Positions 14,794 through 17,102 of a DNA stretch of 17,102 bases are shown here, one piece after another. The notes under the pieces were generated by a model, which was given only the letters and a program-made list of their open reading frames with translations, was not told where the DNA came from and did no database searches. This stretch comes from Sterolibacterium sp052034445 (GTDB taxonomy: Bacteria > Pseudomonadota > Gammaproteobacteria > Burkholderiales > Rhodocyclaceae): contig JBPOIN010000223.1 of assembly GCA_052034445.1 (NCBI GenBank), positions 1 through 17,102 of the forward strand, given 5' to 3'. The stretch's first letter is position 1. Each line of letters opens with the position of its first letter. The position numbers were made by a program, and so were the translations under genes.

Positions 14794-15618
14794 TCAGGGA
14801 TGCGTCCAATCCACAATCCCCCAGTGCCAGGTTGCCAGCACGACGATGCCGAAGGCGATGCGATACCAGGCGAACGGCGTGAAGTCGTGGGTGCTGATGA
14901 AACGCAGCAGCCAGCGCACGCAGAAGAAGGCCGAGATGAAGGCGGCGATGAAGCCGACGGCGAACAGACCGAGATCGTCGAACGACAGCAGATCGCGTTC
15001 CTTGTAGAGCTGGTAGAGCGTGGCGACAATCAGGGTCGGGATGGCCAGGAAGAACGAAAATTCGGTGGCGGCGCGGCGCGACAGGCCGAACAGCAGGCCG
15101 CCGATGATGGTGGCGCCGGAGCGCGAGGTGCCGGGAATCAGCGCCAGCGCCTGGGCAAAGCCGAGCTTGAGTGCGTCGACAGCGTTGAGTTCCTCGACTT
15201 CCTGCACACGGATGCGGTGCTGGCGTTTCTCGGCCCACAGGATGATCACGCCGCCGACGATGAAGGCCAGCGCGACGGGAACAGGCTGAAACAGATAGGC
15301 CTTGATGGGCTTCTGGAACAGCAGGCCCAGCACGGCGAGCGGCAGGAAGGCAATGGCCAGATTGAGCGTGAAACGCTGCGCATCGCGGCTGTGCGGCAGA
15401 CCCAGCACCACTTGGGCGATCTTGACGCGGTATTCCCACATCAGCGCGGCAATCGCACCGGACTGAATGACGATCTCGAACAGCTTGCCCTTCTCGTCAT
15501 TGAAGTGCAGCAGGTCGCCGGCGAGAATCAGGTGGCCGGTGCTGGAAACCGGCAGGAATTCGGTCAGGCCCTCGACGATGCCGAGGATCAGGGCGTGCAG
15601 CAACAGCGTGATATCCAT
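14794..15618 (-). CDS. uppP: Undecaprenyl-diphosphatase (UppP/BacA)
   Basis: This 274-residue integral membrane enzyme dephosphorylates undecaprenyl diphosphate, recycling the lipid carrier used for peptidoglycan and O-antigen; overproduction gives bacitracin resistance in other bacteria. Signature 1 is EGLTEFLPVSSTGHLIL (16-32), with the catalytic glutamates and SSTGH. Signature 2 is PGTSRSGATI (162-171). Multiple hydrophobic helices and normal length agree. ATG 15618 starts MDITLLLHALILG; the longer open frame adds 52 non-hydrophobic residues overlapping the divergent gene and is rejected. Shine-Dalgarno is weak. Its role links functionally to the O-antigen genes in the window, though it is a separate transcription unit. 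Confidence 0.95.
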   Translation of the reverse strand: MDITLLLHALILGIVEGLTEFLPVSSTGHLILAGDLLHFNDEKGKLFEIVIQSGAIAALMWEYRVKIAQVVLGLPHSRDAQRFTLNLAIAFLPLAVLGLLFQKPIKAYLFQPVPVALAFIVGGVIILWAEKRQHRIRVQEVEELNAVDALKLGFAQALALIPGTSRSGATIIGGLLFGLSRRAATEFSFFLAIPTLIVATLYQLYKERDLLSFDDLGLFAVGFIAAFISAFFCVRWLLRFISTHDFTPFAWYRIAFGIVVLATWHWGIVDWTHP

Positions 15619-15665
15619 TCGGGGTCTCAGTACGGGAAAAATGGAGTAGAGTGAGTCGTTGAAAT

Positions 15666-15689
15666 CCGGCCGCAGGCTGCAGCGGCCGG
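15666..15689. repeat. Strong GC hairpin between uppP and the HD-GYP gene
   Basis: CCGGCCGC (15666-15673) pairs perfectly with GCGGCCGG (15682-15689) around an 8-base loop. It lies 45 bases before the HD-GYP ATG and 48 before the uppP ATG, so it would be in the leader or promoter of one of them. No T-run follows, so it is not a terminator. Function unknown. Confidence 0.6.
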
Positions 15690-15733
15690 CGAGTCTAGCA
15701 TATGAAAAACGACGGCAATTCGCGAAATCGGTC

Positions 15734-16957
15734 ATGCTGAAAAAAATCCACGTCACTGATCTGCGTCTTGGCATGCATGTCCATGAGCTCTGCGGTTCCT
15801 GGATGGATCATCCGTTCTGGCGCACCAACTTCAGACTCCAGGATGCCGCCGATCTGCGCCGCATCGCCGAGAGCGGAATCAAGGATGTCTGGATCGATAC
15901 CGCGAAAGGTCTGGATGTCGCCAGCGGGGAAGCGCAGACGCGTGAGCAAGTCGATGCCGACATCGCCGCCGAACTCGATACCACCGGCGCCGAACCCCTG
16001 GCGCCGCGCCCGGTCTCGCAGCACGAGGAATTGCAACGCGCGGCGAAGATTTGCGCCACGGCGAAAGCCGCGGTGTGCTCAATGTTCGAGGAAGCGCGCA
16101 TGGGCAAGGCCATCGACAGCGACAAGGCTGGCGCGATGGTCACGGAAATCAGCGCCTCGGTGATGCGCAATTCGGGCGCGCTGATCAATCTCGCGCGCAT
16201 CAAGACCAGCGACGACTATACCTATCTGCACTCGGTGGCCGTCTGCGCGCTGATGATCGCGCTGGCCCGCCAACTCGGCCTCAGCGAGGCCGACACCTAC
16301 GAAGCCGGCATGGCCGGCCTGCTGCACGACCTCGGCAAGGCGCTGATTCCATCCGAGGTTCTCAACAAACCCGGCAAGCTCACCGACGAGGAATTTGCCA
16401 TCGTCAAGCAGCATCCCGTCGCAGGCCACCGCCTGCTGGTCGAAGGCCAGAATGTTGGCGCGATTGCGCTCGACGTCTGCCTGCATCACCACGAAAAGGT
16501 CGACGGCAGCGGCTACCCGGAGCGTCTGAGCCGCGACCGGATCAGTCTGTTCGCACGCATGGGGGCGGTCTGCGACGTGTATGACGCAATCACCTCGAAC
16601 CGCGCCTACAAGAGCGGCTGGGACCCGGCCGTGGCGATCCAGAAAATGACCGAATGGTGCAGCGACCACTTCGACACGCCGATCTTCCATGCCTTCGTCA
16701 AAAGTATCGGCATCTACCCGGTCGGCTCGCTGGTGCGTCTGACTTCGGGCCGGCTCGGCATCGTCACCGAACAAAGCGGCAAGTCGCTGCTTGCGCCCCT
16801 CGTCAAGGTGTTCTATTCGACCAAGGCCAAAGCCTATCTGACTCCCGAGGTTATCGATCTGTCGCAGCCCGGCCACACAGAACAGATTGTCGGCCGCGAA
16901 GAAGCCGAGCAGTGGGGATTCAAGAACCTCGAAACCTACTGGCTACCGGCCAATTAG
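15734..16957 (+). CDS. HD-GYP cyclic-di-GMP phosphodiesterase with DUF3391
   Basis: This 407-residue protein has an N-terminal DUF3391 region (about 1-120), which opens IHVTDLRLGMHVHELCGSW. The HD-GYP domain follows (about 155-325), with HD at 198-199 in GLLHDLGK and HHEKVDGSGYP at 252-262, intact for metal binding and GYP. A C-terminal region (326-407) resembles that of other DUF3391 proteins. It should hydrolyse c-di-GMP (to pGpG/GMP), lowering the second messenger that the GGDEF protein at 6972-9179 makes. ATG 15734 is chosen because the DUF3391 motif begins directly after it. A TTG at 15659 would add 25 charged residues over the hairpin. No membrane segment; cytoplasmic. Confidence 0.93.
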   Translation: MLKKIHVTDLRLGMHVHELCGSWMDHPFWRTNFRLQDAADLRRIAESGIKDVWIDTAKGLDVASGEAQTREQVDADIAAELDTTGAEPLAPRPVSQHEELQRAAKICATAKAAVCSMFEEARMGKAIDSDKAGAMVTEISASVMRNSGALINLARIKTSDDYTYLHSVAVCALMIALARQLGLSEADTYEAGMAGLLHDLGKALIPSEVLNKPGKLTDEEFAIVKQHPVAGHRLLVEGQNVGAIALDVCLHHHEKVDGSGYPERLSRDRISLFARMGAVCDVYDAITSNRAYKSGWDPAVAIQKMTEWCSDHFDTPIFHAFVKSIGIYPVGSLVRLTSGRLGIVTEQSGKSLLAPLVKVFYSTKAKAYLTPEVIDLSQPGHTEQIVGREEAEQWGFKNLETYWLPAN

Positions 16958-16986
16958 ATCCAGGCAGCGCCCAGTCGTTTGGGATT

Positions 16987-17008
16987 TGAGGCGTACCGGA
17001 ACGCCTCA
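16987..17008. terminator. Inverted repeat downstream of HD-GYP gene (possible terminator)
   Basis: TGAGGCGT (16987-16994) pairs with ACGCCTCA (17001-17008) over a 6-base loop, 30 bases past the HD-GYP stop and 14 before a likely convergent gene end. No T-run follows, so intrinsic termination is uncertain. Confidence 0.4.
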
Positions 17009-17021
17009 CCAAGCCCGACGC

Positions 17022-17102
17022 TCAGCATGTCAGTCGTTCGAGTTCGCCGAGCCAGGCCAGGGCTTCGGCACGACTCGTTCCGCACATTTCAACCGAGGCC
17101 TG
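17022..17102 (-). CDS. C-terminal end of an unidentified minus-strand gene (partial)
   Basis: An open frame enters from the right edge on the minus strand and ends in TGA at 17022, encoding 26 residues: QASVEMCGTSRAEALAWLGE then LERLTC. Its end faces the HD-GYP gene and an inverted repeat separates them, as expected for convergent genes. Too short to identify. Confidence 0.35.
   Translation of the reverse strand, partial: QASVEMCGTSRAEALAWLGELERLTC

Overview
The window reads as chromosome of a Gram-negative, GC-rich bacterium, most likely a betaproteobacterium (inference). It carries O-antigen ligase, two GT9 heptosyltransferase-like enzymes, MsbA, UppP, a betaproteobacterial-style CspA, and a c-di-GMP cyclase and HD-GYP pair. 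Most genes are strongly GC-biased. The left end (about 300-1190) is clearly AT-richer and lies beside a transposase fragment, which suggests acquired DNA.

Layout. Positions 1-289 (-) hold the N-terminal part of an IS1595-type transposase cut by the window edge. An AT-rich SAM methyltransferase follows (378-1193, +). It converges, with overlapping stop codons, on a tightly packed minus-strand cell-surface polysaccharide operon. In transcription order that operon is: HxRxGDY (fucosyltransferase-like) glycosyltransferase, WaaL-like O-antigen ligase, a 35-codon small ORF, a GT9 glycosyltransferase, and a SAM methyltransferase-like protein (5284 down to 1190). All junctions are overlaps or a 1-base gap. 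A second GT9 heptosyltransferase (5354-6508, +) is divergent from the operon. The 69-bp gap between them holds a TATAAT box and three perfect 10-bp tandem repeats.

Next come a cold-shock gene with a structured leader and a strong bidirectional terminator (6548-6946), a membrane-bound PAS-PAS-GGDEF diguanylate cyclase (6972-9179, -), and the lipid A/LPS flippase MsbA (9360-11114, -). A cobalamin nucleotide-loop operon cobT-cobS-cobC (13839 down to 11287, -) follows, preceded by a clear cobalamin riboswitch with its own promoter. The remaining genes are an SRPBCC protein (14223-14660, +), undecaprenyl-diphosphatase UppP (14794-15618, -), an HD-GYP phosphodiesterase with DUF3391 (15734-16957, +), and the likely 3' end of another minus-strand gene.

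How they fit together: the left half plus MsbA and UppP covers LPS core/O-antigen sugar addition, ligation, lipid A export and recycling of the undecaprenyl carrier. CobT, CobS and CobC make and attach the lower ligand of cobalamin and are under B12 feedback. The GGDEF and HD-GYP proteins make and degrade c-di-GMP. I saw no CRISPR array, rRNA or prophage, and I recognised no tRNA. The least explained elements are the small ORF coupled into the O-antigen operon, the tandem decamers in that operon's leader, the hairpin/U-run just before cspA, and an SD-masking hairpin before cobT.
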